A DNA stretch of 64,000 nucleotides from Corinectria fuckeliana (lineage: Eukaryota > Ascomycota > Sordariomycetes > Hypocreales > Nectriaceae): NCBI GenBank assembly GCA_019137255.1, contig WPDH01000049.1:1-64000 (forward strand), given 5' to 3'. The notes under the pieces were generated by a model that saw nothing but the letters and a program-made list of their open reading frames with translations, had not been told where the DNA came from and did not search any database. Below are positions 41,627 through 54,403 of the stretch, in pieces; position 1 is the first letter of the stretch; each line of letters starts with the position of its first letter. The translations under genes were made by a program, and so were the position numbers.

Positions 41627-43977
41627 ATGAAGGACTCGAGCACTTCACACGCCGGTAGAGAGCTCGGCAACCGGGCCTTGCTCGACAAGATAGACAAGTT
41701 GCGAGAGCTTGGCATCCAAGAGATGGTCCCCCTCCCACAGGTATGTTCGATCACTGTCATACCGAACCGTCAGATGTTCCCTACTGACAACCCTGATAGA
41801 TGGTGGTCGTTGGTGACCAGAGTGCTGGAAAGTCAAGTGTCTTGGAGTCTCTCACAGGCTTCCATTTCCCTCGCTCCGTCACGCTTTGCACCCGCCACGC
41901 CACCGAAATCATTTGTCGCCGCGAAGAATCGGAGAGCATCATTGTTTCCATCCAGGCTGTTGATGCCGACGAGGACAAGGCCAAGAACTTCAGACGAGTT
42001 GCGTCTAACCTTGACGCCCCCGAGTTTGGGAAGATCTTCGAGGATGCATGTTTGACTGCCCGCAACCTATTCTACGTTTACTAATCTTTGGATAGGCTGC
42101 CGAAGTCATGGGGATCAAGTCTGGCCCTGAAGGATCTGGTTCTGCGTTCAGCCGCGACGTCTTGCGAGTTGAGATCAGCGGTCCGAACGAGGACCATCTC
42201 ACTGTCATAGACGTCCCGGGAATGTTCGAAAACGAGACGCCAGGCGTGACGACGAAAGACGACATCAGTCTCGTCAAAGACATGGTCAAGAGATACATCA
42301 ACGAATCCCGGACCATCATCCTAGCCGTCGTTCCCTGCAACGGAGATATCGCCAACCAGAAGATTCTCACTTATGCCAAGGACGCGGATCCTGAGGGCAA
42401 GAGAACCCTGGGTGTCCTCACTAAGCCGGATCTTGCGGTTGAGGAAGCCACCAAAGGAGTCGTCATCGATCTCGTCCGGGGAAGGCGTCGTGATCTCCAG
42501 CTCGGCTATTGCGTCGTCAAGAACCGTGGCGCAGACGACAGCTCGTCTAGCTCCGACGACCGCGACCGCCAAGAGAAGTTGTTTTTCAGCCAGGCGCCGT
42601 GGAACAAGCTCCATGCGGATAGGCTGGGCATTCCCGCGCTCAAGACTCGCATCCAACAGCTCCTCATGGACCGTACTCGCAGCGAGTTTCCAAAGGTCCG
42701 AGCTGACCTCGCGGCCAACCTCAAGCGTAAGCAGGAAGACCTCAAAGGCATGGGTCAGTCACGAGCCACTACAGATCAGCAACGGGTCTTTATTGGTCAA
42801 GTGGCCAACAGGTTCGGACGCACCAAAGACCAAGGTCTCGACGCGTACTACAACCGCAACAAGGTCTTCAGCGAGAATACCGACCTTAAGCTCATCACTC
42901 GGATCCGAGAGATCAACGAGCACTTTTCGCGAGTTGTCTATGAGAAGGGTCACGCTCGAGACTTCACTCCTGGCGAGGACGAGGCAGAAGAGGACTCGAC
43001 GAAATATAACTCTGACCACGGCGTCAACGAATGCTTCGAGCGAGATGACTTGTACGATAAGCAGGCGAACTTCAAGATTCCTCTGCTCGGGGAAGAGGAA
43101 CTGGACGGAATTCTCTCTGAGCCTTATGGCTGTCCCGTTCCCTTGGATGAGGATATCTTGTCCTATATTGAACATGAGTACATGACCTCTCGTGGTGCTG
43201 AAATGGGCACAGTAAGTCCTTACCTAATATTCCCTTCCCATGATTGCCAGTTACTGACTACAACTGTAGTTCAGCGGCGAGATGCTCCCAACTACATTCA
43301 AGGAGCAGTCTAAGAAGTGGGCGCCCATTGCTCGCGCTCACGTCTCCAACGCCATCCTGATCGTCCATCACTTCATCCACGCTGTCCTCGAGAAGTCCTG
43401 CACAGACCCAGCAGTCCGCACTGAGCTATGGGCATTCCTTACTGATGATCTCCAGAAGAGATATCAACGTGCTGTGGATCACGCTGAGTTCCTCCTCGAC
43501 GTTGAGTTCCAGGGAACGTCCATCACATACAATCCCGCCTTTTGGACAACGCATGATAGCTCCAAGCGCAGTCGTAACCAGAGCCTCATCGAGCGAGTTG
43601 ATCGCGACATCCGCACCAACGATAGCAGCTACTTGGCAACTGTTGCCGACGAGGTTAAGAAAAGCCTGAAAGCAGCCTTGGGCGACGGTAATCCCGTCAA
43701 GATGACGCGCCAGAGAATCCACGACGTCCTCTTCTCCTACTACGACATTGCCCGCAGCCGCTTCGTGGACGTCTTGTGCCAGCAGGTAATCCACCACTTC
43801 TTGCTGCACGCACCCGACAGTCCGCTCAACGTTCTGTCCGACACAGTCGTCCTGAATATGACGCCGGATCAGCTGGACGCGATTGCCGGCGAAGAAATGG
43901 TCTCGCGCGAGCACCGCAAGAAGCTCGACACGGACATTGAGAATCTGACACAGGCGCTGAAGATTCTTCGCTCGTGA
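41627..43977 (+). CDS. Dynamin-like large GTPase
   Basis: This GTPase is of the fungal dynamin/Mx-like class, which assembles on membranes and drives remodelling. The exons are 41,627-41,740, 41,800-42,045, 42,096-43,211 and 43,270-43,977, giving 727 residues. The G domain shows the P-loop GDQSAGKSS (43-51), switch II DVPG (159-162) and TKPD (229-232). The stalk region follows, and the C-terminal GTPase effector domain (about 620-727) contains YYDIARSRFVDVL. It has no PH or proline-rich domain, which separates it from classical endocytic dynamin and suggests the Mx-like branch common in filamentous fungi. Intron 2 keeps the frame only with a GC donor (GCATGT at 42,046), giving KIFED joined to AAEVMG. 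A TATA box upstream suggests regulated expression. Its exact organelle is unknown. Confidence 0.9.
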
Positions 43978-45109
43978 GGAAAGCTCGTGGTGATGTGCTG
44001 TTTTGATTACTTGCACTTCTTTCCGTTGAGAGGGGCCTCTTGTTATCTTGTCAATCAAGGACTGGGGAAACGTATGACTTTCGGCCTGCTTTGCCAAAAT
44101 GCTCTTGGTTTATAGAGATGGTAGTACCGACGTATCGCGTAGAGAAAAATGACTTTGCTAGTTTCGATACTCACCTTCAGTTACCGCCGTCGAGACGTGG
44201 CTTCTTTTCATCGGGGACTTTACATTGACGAGTCACTGCGTGGAGGGACCACTTTGCCAGTTTCCAGACTAGACTTGATCAGGGTTGCTTTGCTAGTCGA
44301 TTAGTCTAGCTATGATACCAAACTTGATTCGTCTTTTGTATGCATCCCTTTAAGTGTGCGAAGGCTTGTTAGAAACAGAAGTACCACCTCACGCTAAGGC
44401 AGCGTCGTCAATACTCAGTCACCGCATCATTTGAGGATGGTCTGTAGCACATGTCTATTCAGGCTGTAAGCCCACCCTTCTCTCGATACTTGCGTTGATT
44501 TACGCCTACAGCACAGCGTTGGCTGTAAACCCAGGCTCCAAGACAGAAAACCACCGAGTTGCAACCCAACCCTGTACATGTACCCAACGGACAATATAGA
44601 CGGGTAGCCCCGATGGCTGCTGAACGGTAAGTACTTGAATATTGAGGTAGCGACTCGGTAAGACGAGCAAGATAGCAAAGTGAGCGAGGATTAAGAGAGT
44701 GGGCATCTGGCCCCTGACTAGGACTTCGACCGTCGAAGAAACGTCATTGCAACCCCGGGTTCCAGAGTTCACCACCACAGCAGCACAATCACGAAGTACT
44801 GACGGGGATCTAAGCCAACGGTCAAGAGGTTCCAGAGAGGACATAGTCTCGGCTTCATTATTTCATTTGCACTCGTGCACGTACAGTCCCTCTTGTCATC
44901 CACTGCTGATCCATCCCCTTTCGCAAAGGGCTTCCCACCCTTCCTATGCTGGCCGTGCTCGATATCGCCCCCAAAAATGCAGATCTAAAAGGTATCATCG
45001 TTCTAAAAAGCACATGTCCCAGCCTGGTTTCCAGTCAACGCCCGCAAGTAACAAATGTGTGGCTCAGCCAAATCTTGGAGAAATCGCCCAGCGAAAATGA
45101 TCCGACAAG
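43978..45109. other. Intergenic between two converging genes
   Basis: The dynamin-like gene and the permease gene both end into this 1.1-kb gap, so it should hold two 3' regions. No gene is supported. Confidence 0.5.
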
Positions 45110-47590
45110 CTACCTGGACAACAGCATGCCCACGTCCTGAAGCTGAACCGCGTTCAGTAATGGCGGAGGTCCTCCTCGGTCGACTCTGCCCCATCCTGCA
45201 CCCCAGCTTGGCGGTGGCTGTGGAGGGGGTTTGCTCATGGGCATCGGGGGCCCGGCGGGGAAGATGTCGTCGTCGGCGGTTCCTGAGCTTCGGGTGCTCA
45301 ACGCAATCTCGTTGATTCCTTCGCTGCTCGACTTGGCCTTGTGTCTTCTCCGCCAGAAGTGTGACCTCCGCAGACGTGAATTTTCCGCCATGAGCTCGGG
45401 TGATGTCATGATGCCTACGCGATCCATTTTCCTCTTGGAAAAGTTGCCTGCCCTCGATCGGGGATACGAGAATCCGGCGGGCTGGCCGCCGTGGAATGGG
45501 TTCCACTGTCGCATTTTAGGGGATCCAAGGCTGATGCTACCGTTACAGCCGGCGTTGTAGCTGGTTCGAGGTTCGCCTGAGAGTTCTTCGAGGGTCATGC
45601 CCTTGGTCTCCGGGATCAGGAAGGATACTAGCGTGCCGAGGAGCATAAAGAGCGCAAACAGCTGGAGCAGTCGGTGCAAGTTCGGGGAGCATTCGATGCC
45701 CTTGCAGCCTTCAGGGGAGCCGTGGCGAATCAAAGGAATGCTGATGGCCTGAGCGACGATTGCTCCGATCTTGCCCATGGCAGCAGAAATGCCATGGCCG
45801 GTGGAGCGGTACCGAGTGGGGAAACATTCTCCGGGAACAATGAAGGTTGTAGTGTTGGGGCCAGCGTTGAAGAGGAACTGGCCGATGATGTACAGAGCCA
45901 GCAAAGCCCCCTCGCTGAGTTGGTTATACGCAAAGCCCAGAATGCAGAAGAGGATGGTCAGTAGGAAGAAGCCAATTATTTGCAGAGGCTTGCGGCCAAC
46001 GGTGTCGATCGTGAAGATGGCAAACCAGTAGCCAGGTATTGAGCCGGCACACGTCAAGATAATCATGCCCACAGCCTGGTTGTGGAGCTTAGCGTACATG
46101 TTGTCACCATCGCCGTATCCTACCGCTTGGAGGACGATGGTGTTGTTCAACCCTAGGCCATAAAAGGCGAGATCCTGACAACGCGGACGTTAGTATCGAA
46201 AATGGACTGTTGGTGCAGTAGACATACAAGAAAGAACCAAGACAGCGTGGTTCCCAGGAGCATCTTGAGATGGGGCCACTGGCGGAAGAAAGACAACAGA
46301 TCGCTCCAGGAGGCGCGGGGAAGATTGAGCGAGCGTCCAGCGATTCGCATGCGCCGTTCCTGCTGAACTGAGTCAAAGTGGCCCTTTGACTTGCTTGACA
46401 CATAGGCCTTGATATCGGCATCGGCCTTCTCGACGTCGTGTTGGACATCGAAAGTGTAGCGAGGCGTCTCGGGAATGGTGATTCGGTAGTAGAGAGCTAG
46501 GCAGGCAGGGATGGCACCAACTCCGACGATGATACGCCAAGATCGATCGGCAGCCAAGCGGCATTCGTAACCACATGCACCTTCGTTGGGGATGTCGATA
46601 AATGCGTGCTTGAAGGATAAAGTAGTAATGAGGGCCACGATGGCAGCTACAAGTTGTCCGAGGCCCTGCATAGAGAAAACCGCTGCGACCATGGCGCCAC
46701 GCCACCTCGTGGGAGCGAACCTATCGGGTTCGAGTCAGTTTAAGAGTTTCGTTTTAGGCGTTTTCTCGAAAACGAGGCACCCGAGCTTGAGGGCAACACA
46801 TCGACTTACTCGGAGGTGATGACTGAAGAAAGGGGGTAATCGCCGCCAATACCGATGCCCTTGATAGTGTTAGTTCATATGCCCACCAAGGCTTGAGGAG
46901 GTTCTCAAATTCGTACCATCATGATGCGCCAGAAGATGAGCAGGCCGGTTGAGCCCATAGCTGGACTCGAGGAGATCAGTGCACAGCTAAGCGTTGCAAG
47001 AATGATGATGCCGAGTTCGACGCCGTACATACGGCGACGTCCAAAGGCGCTATAGTAGTTGGTTAGCAACGAGCTACCGCGAGGGTTGAGCAAAGGACTG
47101 AAGCTTACTCGGCGAGCCATCCAAACACCACCATACCGACAACAATTCCTGCGCTGGTGGCAGCCTTGAAAGCCTGGTTGACGGGATCGGGCAGGTAGCC
47201 GTCGTTACCTCCAAAGCCGTTTCGAGGGTCCTTGTCTCCCCAAAAGACGACGCCGAGGAGGGCCGTAACGAGGTTGATGGCAAATATGTCATAGGAGTCG
47301 AGGAAGAAGCCCACGCCCGCAACTAACACGGCACGGACGTCTGCGATTCGAATTAGTATATAGCAAGGCGGGTGGGACTCTCCAGCCGGGATTTAATATC
47401 ACGTACGGTATAGGCCAAATGGGACCTTGTCGATCTCGGACAAGGCTAACCGACGGCGTAGGTTTGGATCTGAGATATGGGAGTAGTCGTTCCAGAAGTT
47501 GTGAAAGGCATTGTTGCCGCCGTAGGTCCGGTCGCTAGGGAAAGGGCTCTCCGGCGGAGGGAGCACATGCACATCGTCGATGTCGGGCAT
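45110..47590 (-). CDS. PHO84: Phosphate:H+ symporter, PHO84 type
   Basis: This is a plasma-membrane major-facilitator permease for inorganic phosphate (Neurospora PHO-5 class). Six exons (47,590-47,407; 47,340-47,109; 47,049-46,917; 46,859-46,810; 46,720-46,228; 46,174-45,110) join in frame to 718 residues. Family blocks include VRAVLVAGVGFFLDSYDIFAIN, GRRRMYGVEL, GIGGDYPLSS, SWFFLDLAFYGLGLN and the TTTFIVPGECFPTRYRSTGHGISAA stretch of the phosphate permease signature. Twelve membrane helices are expected, with a cytoplasmic loop in the middle. The permease core ends near MTLEELSGE. About 155 further residues form a basic, Pro-rich tail not seen in the yeast protein, which is about 590 long. 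An unseen intron near the end could shorten it. A 5.2-kb gap precedes its start. Confidence 0.92.
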
Positions 47591-48412
47591 AATGGCGTTA
47601 TGGGGAGCGGGGAGCGTGGAAAGAGAGAACCGTGAGCCACGACATTAGTCGCTTGGGAGCGAAAGGCGAAGCCTTTGTCGTCGTCTTGGCCGTGCTTGGG
47701 GGAACGAGGTTCAAACGGATCGCGACATGGATCCGACAGACACCATAGACATCAAGGTAGACGCTGGAAGTCGAAGAATCGTGGATCTTGGTTCGTCGAG
47801 GTGGCCGACTGGGGAGCAGCGTGTAAATCTAGCTGAGAGAGGGTCTGCCGCCTGGGGAAACCGGAATCCTGGCTTGGGACGTCGTCGGAGTTGAATACCG
47901 CGGATGAGTAGGTGCTGGCGATAGGTGTAGTTCCAAGGAGTGCTTTTTCTTATCGACGTTGAAGAGAAAGCCCAAGAGTCGGCGTGATCCAGCAGCGTCT
48001 GGGCGGGTTGGTAGTCGTCGGGTGGGTTGAAGTCGATCGGGTAGTTGGCGAAGGTGAAGTCGAAGTTGACAGAGAGGAGTTTTGATATGGCTGGATCGGT
48101 CGTCGGGAGCGTTCCAAGGCGTTTCGATTCCAGGTTTGGGATGGAAAATGGAGGCGAAGGCGGAGATGGGAATGGGAGGGTGGGTGTGCTTAGTTCAAGA
48201 TGGGGTGTGGGAACGAGGCCGGTCGGATTCGCATCAAGAGCCGCGGAAGACTGGCACTGGGTGTAGACGAGGAGCAGGAGGGGAGGGTCGGCGGACCCAT
48301 GTATCGCCGGGATCCATACGATGGAGACAATGCAGTAGGTAATCCTGACGAGGCAAGAGGAAACTTGGATTGAGGGAGAGCGCGCAATACTGTTTGTAAC
48401 TGTAAGTAGGGA

Positions 48413-48430
48413 GTGGTGGTGGTGGTGGTG
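48413..48430. repeat. (GGT)n microsatellite
   Basis: About six GGT triplets in the putative leader or promoter of the phosphate permease gene. Confidence 0.85.
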
Positions 48431-50934
48431 GGTGTACTGCGGATGGTGGTGGACCTGGAGAGCGGGCGGTTTTAGAATGGAGATGGAGGGCTAGTGGAAG
48501 GCCAGTGGAGAAATCAGTGGACGGAGGGTCAATGGGCTTCCACTGCATTTGAGCGAGATCCAGTCGGAGCCACTGGAAGCCGGGGGAGAAGCCCACTAGA
48601 AAAACCCACCTACTCGATTGAGCGTAGCCGCAGCAGGGGGTCTTCTAGGGGAGACAGGATCCAGTTCCTCAGTGGATGCCCAGAATGCCCAATGATGGAA
48701 CTCTTGTTCGTGCATCGGCCTCATTTACGGAGTCCAAGGTAAGACCGATGCTTCTGTACCAGTTCCCACGAACCCCGTCACGGGAACGATTGGGTCATTT
48801 TACAAACGACAAAACTACGAATACAGAGAAAGCAATCGCAGTGCCTTTTGTCGCCCCACCCCGTTCACGCACATTCAAGCCCCCCGGCGCGCGCCGCCCG
48901 CAGAAACTTGCTTAGACCCCACTGGCTATGTACCCAGGTGGCTGCGGACGTGGTGGATCTAGGTGGCCCTCTTGCGCCGGCGGGTGCTGGGGAGACAGAC
49001 CCGACGCGACACCCCGCCGCGGGCGCTCACTAACGGGGCGAGGGTGGGAATGGAAACCGGGCTTTGTTCCGAGATGCTTCGGCCTTTGTTTGATATTGGA
49101 CGGCAGTGCTTCCTAGCTACTACGTATGTAGGGCTCTACGTGGCTACCTTGATCTCGTACCTTGCAGAAGACCCAAAAGCCGTCGCCACGATGCTCACGG
49201 CCAGTCAGCTTTCGTTCTGCATATCTCCGGCGAATACTTTCTAATTAGGTTACCTCTGCCGTTCCCGTTCAGCAACCAAGCTAAAACCCCCAGGGCCTGG
49301 GTTCGTCATCACGAGAGGAGACGTAGGGCGTGCGCCATCCCCTTTCCAGGCGACGTTGCACTACAGAGCAGCCGGCGGCCAGGCTAACCCCCATAACCCA
49401 CCCATAACAGCTTTCCCTCACTGATCAGTGATTACTTTTGGAAATTCCATTTGTTGGACGCCCCCTTGACGAAGCTTGTGGCCACCCCGCTCCGGGAGGT
49501 TGCCCACTGGCACTTATGAGTGGCTCTCTCCAGTGGGCCAGTGGCCCATCGACCGCTGGGATTCGGTGGAGGCGTAGGCAAGTAGGTACCCGTTTGGTTC
49601 TCCCGGGGGGATCCTCGGTTCTTTTTTTCCTAGGTTTTGTTTTTCAGTTGGGCTTCCAGAAGCGTGGAAGCTTTGGTCCAATGAACGCCTCCCCTTGCTG
49701 CTTCCACCCCAGGCTTCCATGCAGCAATTTTCCATCATTGCACGCATCCAGCACCCGCATCCGCCCCCTCGCTTGATTACTAAATCTCCTCAATCGCTGC
49801 AGATCGCCCGAACCTCCGCGGAGATACTATAGACCTTCAACACCCCCTTTGACCTGACGCCTCCGCCCAATCCGACGACTCGGATCTTCCTCCCTTCGCA
49901 ATCTCATCCCCAAGATTCATCATAATAAGTCTATTTACCTTACTTAATCATTACCTTTGCTTCTTTTCTTTTGACCTTTTGATTGCCGAGTGTATCATAG
50001 TACGTTATGTTACTTGACGGGTAGTGCGGCAGACCAAAAGCAATACCCTTACGTACTGCTTCTCCTCAAGGTGGGAATTTCCTGTACGTAAACACTCTCA
50101 TGTCACCGATGGCCTTGGGCGGCTTAGCAGCGGCCTGGCTGGGCACGTCGGTATCGGCGTCGCATCACATCATCGCCGTCTTTTCGATGCCGGCGCTGAC
50201 GGGTCACGGCTTCGAATAGCACAGTATCTGTACGTACTACGTATACATCGTACGGACGCACAATACAGCACACACAAACTGCCTCTAAGCATACCTCATC
50301 CCAGCCCGCCGGGTCGTGCCAACCTTGTCGCATCGCCAATGGGTCCAGCACACTCCTCCTCTGAGGCTGGAACTGAAGACCCCAGCTGCACCATCGCCCG
50401 ATGAAACACCCCTAGTCATTACATAATTGAGTCAAATGCTTACCGCATGGCCATTTCAATTCAATGGAGCTGTCTTCCATGCAGCTTCTAGGCCTAGCCC
50501 CAGGCGGGCTAAACCGATGTCCGCGCTCGGCCTCCAGCACAGTCCACCTCCATCTGCAATTTGATGTGCGTGGGAGAAGCGTTGGCTGGCCTCATATCAG
50601 CAGTAATTACTACGTAAGAGCCCCTTTATCCCTGCTGGCTTGACCTCCTGGGACGGTGTCATTTCCATCTTCTGGACGAACCACACGGGCTTGAAACCCC
50701 GTATCTTGAACCTTCACGACAAGGACTTAAAACCGTGAGCCCGGGACGACAGCATACCGAGACACCCTGGGTTCCGCGTCATGCTTGCCTCGGTGAGAAA
50801 TGTGACCAAACACAGCCAATCGGCCATCCACGTGTACGCCCCTGGCCTAGCCTGGATCCTCTTCCCCACACAGGACTTAGCTTGGAGTCAGTTGTCTCCT
50901 CTCAAAACAGACCAGGCCGAGACGTTGCGACTTG

Positions 50935-50965
<31 letters not shown>

Positions 50966-50973
50966 TCTCTCTC
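50935..50973. repeat. (CT)n microsatellite
   Basis: About nineteen CT units with one G interruption near 50,953, in the gene-free stretch. Confidence 0.9.
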
Positions 50974-52751
50974 GTTATCTTGTCATGCTTTCAACGAACG
51001 ATCTGCGCATGCCATCGTCGTAATGTTCAAGGTTTCACCCATACGCACCGAACCAGAGCTACCCACGCTTAGTCTACGCATGAACTAATGGAATGCCCGG
51101 GACGTGGCTGGAGTCGTTTAATGCATCTGGCAACCTTCCACGAAACGCCCGATAGTGACCAAGTCGCGCAAGCCGAAGTGCGAGGTCATAGCAAGCCGCA
51201 GATATATTACTTTATGAAATCCAATGCTAGAGCACGCCAACGCATGATAGCTTTCCGCGCAATGACCAACTCCCGAGCTGTCACTTTTCTCAGGAGCCCG
51301 TATCACGAATACGTATGTCGCACATCCCGGTGATGAATGGTGCCGGTGCCGGCTCTTGCGGACGGATCTCTTAATAACCAAGTCTAATCACTGCGTAGAA
51401 GGGCCTCAAACGCTCGCGCAGAAAACTCCCCCAGTTAGTCTTCGCGCGTAGAGTCGCCCATTCTATTTGTCTTCACTTGGCCCGTTCCATTCGTGACCAA
51501 CCGGCATGGAGCCTTTCGCCCAGTCGATGCCTACGACGCCGGCCTTGACGTAAAATACTTCTCAACTGCCTACGGATAGGATAGAGTGGGTGCCTTGACC
51601 GGCTGCCTGGAGCTACGTGGCCTAGGCTGTGCGGGCCCGCGCGTCTTGTCATTTCATGCAGTGTCTGGATGACATCAATTCATCATTTCTCGTGCTTGTT
51701 GAGGCAAAACGGGCACGCGGAAAACGGGGGCAAAATAGCTTCTGAACCTGAAGACTGAGCCAGCAGCTATACCCCAGAACGTCACTATTTACCCGGGCAT
51801 TTCGATTGTATTCTTACGCAACGGAGTCGTCTCGTTTGGTCTCGGTGTGTCTCAAACCAGAGCAGCGATTAAGACTGAATAGGCATCTGGATACCTGTAG
51901 CGCCCATGGCCAGGGTCACCGTATCTGTCGTTATCTGCAATTCGGACCTACACCACCACTCTCCCCGGATTTATCAAACCCGCGGCCAGGCTTCAAAATG
52001 CGGCCTGATCTTGCGTGTGATGTGGAGATGAGGAAAACGCAGTTAAGCCTCGAAGCCGCATCGTCAAGCTGATGGCTTAAGAACTGACGCCTTGCCGTCT
52101 GCTAACAAACGATGCAATGGCCTTCCTTTATGCATCATCAGGCATCCTGTATACTTTTCGGGCGTCTGTGCTCCATGATAAGCAGAGATGCCCTCGCTGT
52201 GACGAACACAATATGTCTACCGATCTACTAATACGCATGAGTTGCCTAGTGACTCTCGGAGTGACTGTAGTTTACACAAAGCCGATGCTTCACATTCCCT
52301 CCTTACGCCGCTTCTATCCTCTCGCTTTGCGAAGTTTCGAAGGCAAAGCTGGAAGAAGCTTCTAGCCTGTTGCTGATCTAGAGATCTTTTTGAACTGTCA
52401 TAGTGGTTACTCACCTATCAATTTTCTAGACGCCGGATTGAGTTCATATGAGAAGACCAAGGCGGAGACTGATGAACTCAAGAAAAGTCGACTTCGACAA
52501 TAAGTTTCTTGCGACGTCAGGGACTAGAGAATAACCTTCTAGCCACTCGAATCAAGAATTGAATGAAATGGAAAAGGGCCTTGTTTAAAGTATCTCGTTC
52601 ATGGATTAGGCATTGGTAACTCCTGCAGACCATCCATCCCATGCTACTTTTTGGGGGTTCTCTACCTTTCTGCTAACCAAGACTTTTCCTTCAAGTGTAC
52701 ATGTCCAAATTAGTTCATCATGCCTTGCCCTTGCTTTTCGTCGCGTTCCGT

Positions 52752-54403
52752 TTACCAAGCCGTGATATCATCCACCTCAGCTTCTCCAAAGGTGCTCGAC
52801 TTGGTCAATTGTCCCACCCCAGCCTCCTCGGGCGCCCCACCCTCCTTGTTCATGATATCTGGCAGCACCTCCCGGAGGAAACCGAGGATGTAGTTGTTGA
52901 CCTGCTCAAACTGCAGCAGGAACGCATCGTGGCCCTCGGGGCTGTCAATCCGCTCTAGACGCGCGTCCTTGATGTGCTCTGCAATCTCCTCTTGTTCTGC
53001 AAACGTGAAGAGACCGTCGCTCTCGATGCCCAGCACCAACACCGGCTGTTCGATCATGGCCAGTGCCTCGGCGATGCTGCTGGCCCGGTTCCTTGACACG
53101 TCGTGCGTGTCCAATTTGCGTGTCATTGCGATGTAACAGTTGCTATCGAACCGCTTGACGAACTTGCCACCCTGGTAACGCAGGTATGACTGGGCCGAGA
53201 AGTACGTCGAGGTCGGCAGCGAATCTCCTCCGGTGAGACCCGCCTTGTTGGGCCCGTGGAATTGCGGATCGGCAATGTCGGTGACTGCTCCTCCTGCCGG
53301 AGAACCGGAAGTCCCATTGGGGGTTCCGCTTTCACTGTTGTCCCGCGATCGCGTGTTGCGCTTCACCTTGTGGCCGTCGTTGTGGATGTGGAAGTGCGCC
53401 TCCGACGGCGTGGTCGGCTGCGGCCGCTCCCGGATCGTCTGCACCTTGGAGGCATCGGGGGTGTTGCGGCCGAAGCGGGATTCGAACGAGTTGCGGCTCC
53501 GGTACGTCAGCAGCGCCGACATGCGGGCCGCGCCCAGTCCAGTGGATGGCGGGTCGTCGAAGGGATAGTATCCATCATCATACTTGGGGTCCGCGTAGAT
53601 GCTCTGGCGCTGTGCCTCGCCCCAGCTGATGCCCCAGGCGCTGTGTCTGCTGGAGGTGGCGATGGGAACGACACATCGGATGTAGTCTTTGCCAAAGTAG
53701 GCCCACTCTAGGACAAACATGCCGCCCAGAGATCCTCCGACAACGGCAGCAATTTGCTTGACACCCAAGTCATCCAGGACAAGTCTGTGAAGGCTGCGGA
53801 CCATTAGCATATAGTTGTATTCAACAACCTGTCTAGACTTACTTGACATCATCGCGAATAGTCGTAAGGGGGAACTCGGGCCCGTAGCGACCCTTGCTAG
53901 GGTCGTTGTCCTTGGCTGTGACCGGGCTCGCAGAGCCGTACGGACTACCCAGGCTGTTCATACAGACGATGAAGAACCTCGAGGTGTCAAAGGCGCGGCC
54001 AGGTCCTCCAAGCAAAGGACCCCACCAGTCACTCACATCCGCGCTGCCGGTGAGCGCATGGCAGATGACCATGGCATTGTTACCCTCGCTGTTGAGCTTG
54101 CCCCTGGTCGTGTATGCGACAGGGAGGTTGTGGAGGGTCACCCCGGACTCGAGCGTGAACTCGGGGACAATGGCTATTTGCTGATCGGGGATGAGAGTCG
54201 CAAACGGATTCTCAGGCTGAGATTGCGTTCTTTCTTACAGGTATTCAGCCACTGGTCTTGTCTATAATGACTGGCATCATGGGAGATACTAAGCCACTTG
54301 GCTTTCAAAGACAAGAACATGGTATAGGGCAAGGATAAAATAAGGAGGAGTACTGACCATATTGCATCGGCGGGCTACCATTGAGGACTGTCTCTTGGGC
54401 CAT
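52752..54403 (-). CDS. MET2: Homoserine O-acetyltransferase
   Basis: The enzyme transfers acetyl from acetyl-CoA to homoserine, the committed step to methionine by the sulfhydrylation route. Safe exons are 54,216-53,843 and 53,793-52,752, joined across a GTAAGT...GCAG intron to give VNLHRLVLDDLGVKQIAAVVGG. The alpha/beta-hydrolase fold is clear: GSLGG carries the nucleophile Ser, GIESDGLF the Asp, and SPEGHDAFLLQ the His. A Ser/Thr/Pro-rich insertion of about 100 residues sits mid-protein, as in fungal MET2. The 5' exon is unsettled. The attractive start at 54,403 (MAQETVLNGS) meets a donor at 54,357 in a phase that does not fit the acceptor at 54,216. A shorter start at about 54,381 fits the phase but looks less natural. 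Total length is about 480 residues. It is divergent from THO2. Confidence 0.9.

Larger units (their letters stand above)
47591..52751. other. Gene-free stretch, about 5.2 kb
   Basis: Neither strand shows a convincing coding frame. The right side of the permease start (to about 48,600) is GT- and GA-rich and must hold its promoter, but no CACGTG-type phosphate box was seen. It contains a GGT run near 48,413 and a CT run near 50,935, both listed. Composition is normal, not AT-rich, so RIP is not the reason for the absence of genes. The right end holds the 3' flank of MET2. Confidence 0.55.

Noticed and set aside
48234..48596. 120-codon minus-strand frame upstream of the permease
   Set aside because: It crosses a GGT microsatellite, is proline-rich by repeat effect, and has no domain.
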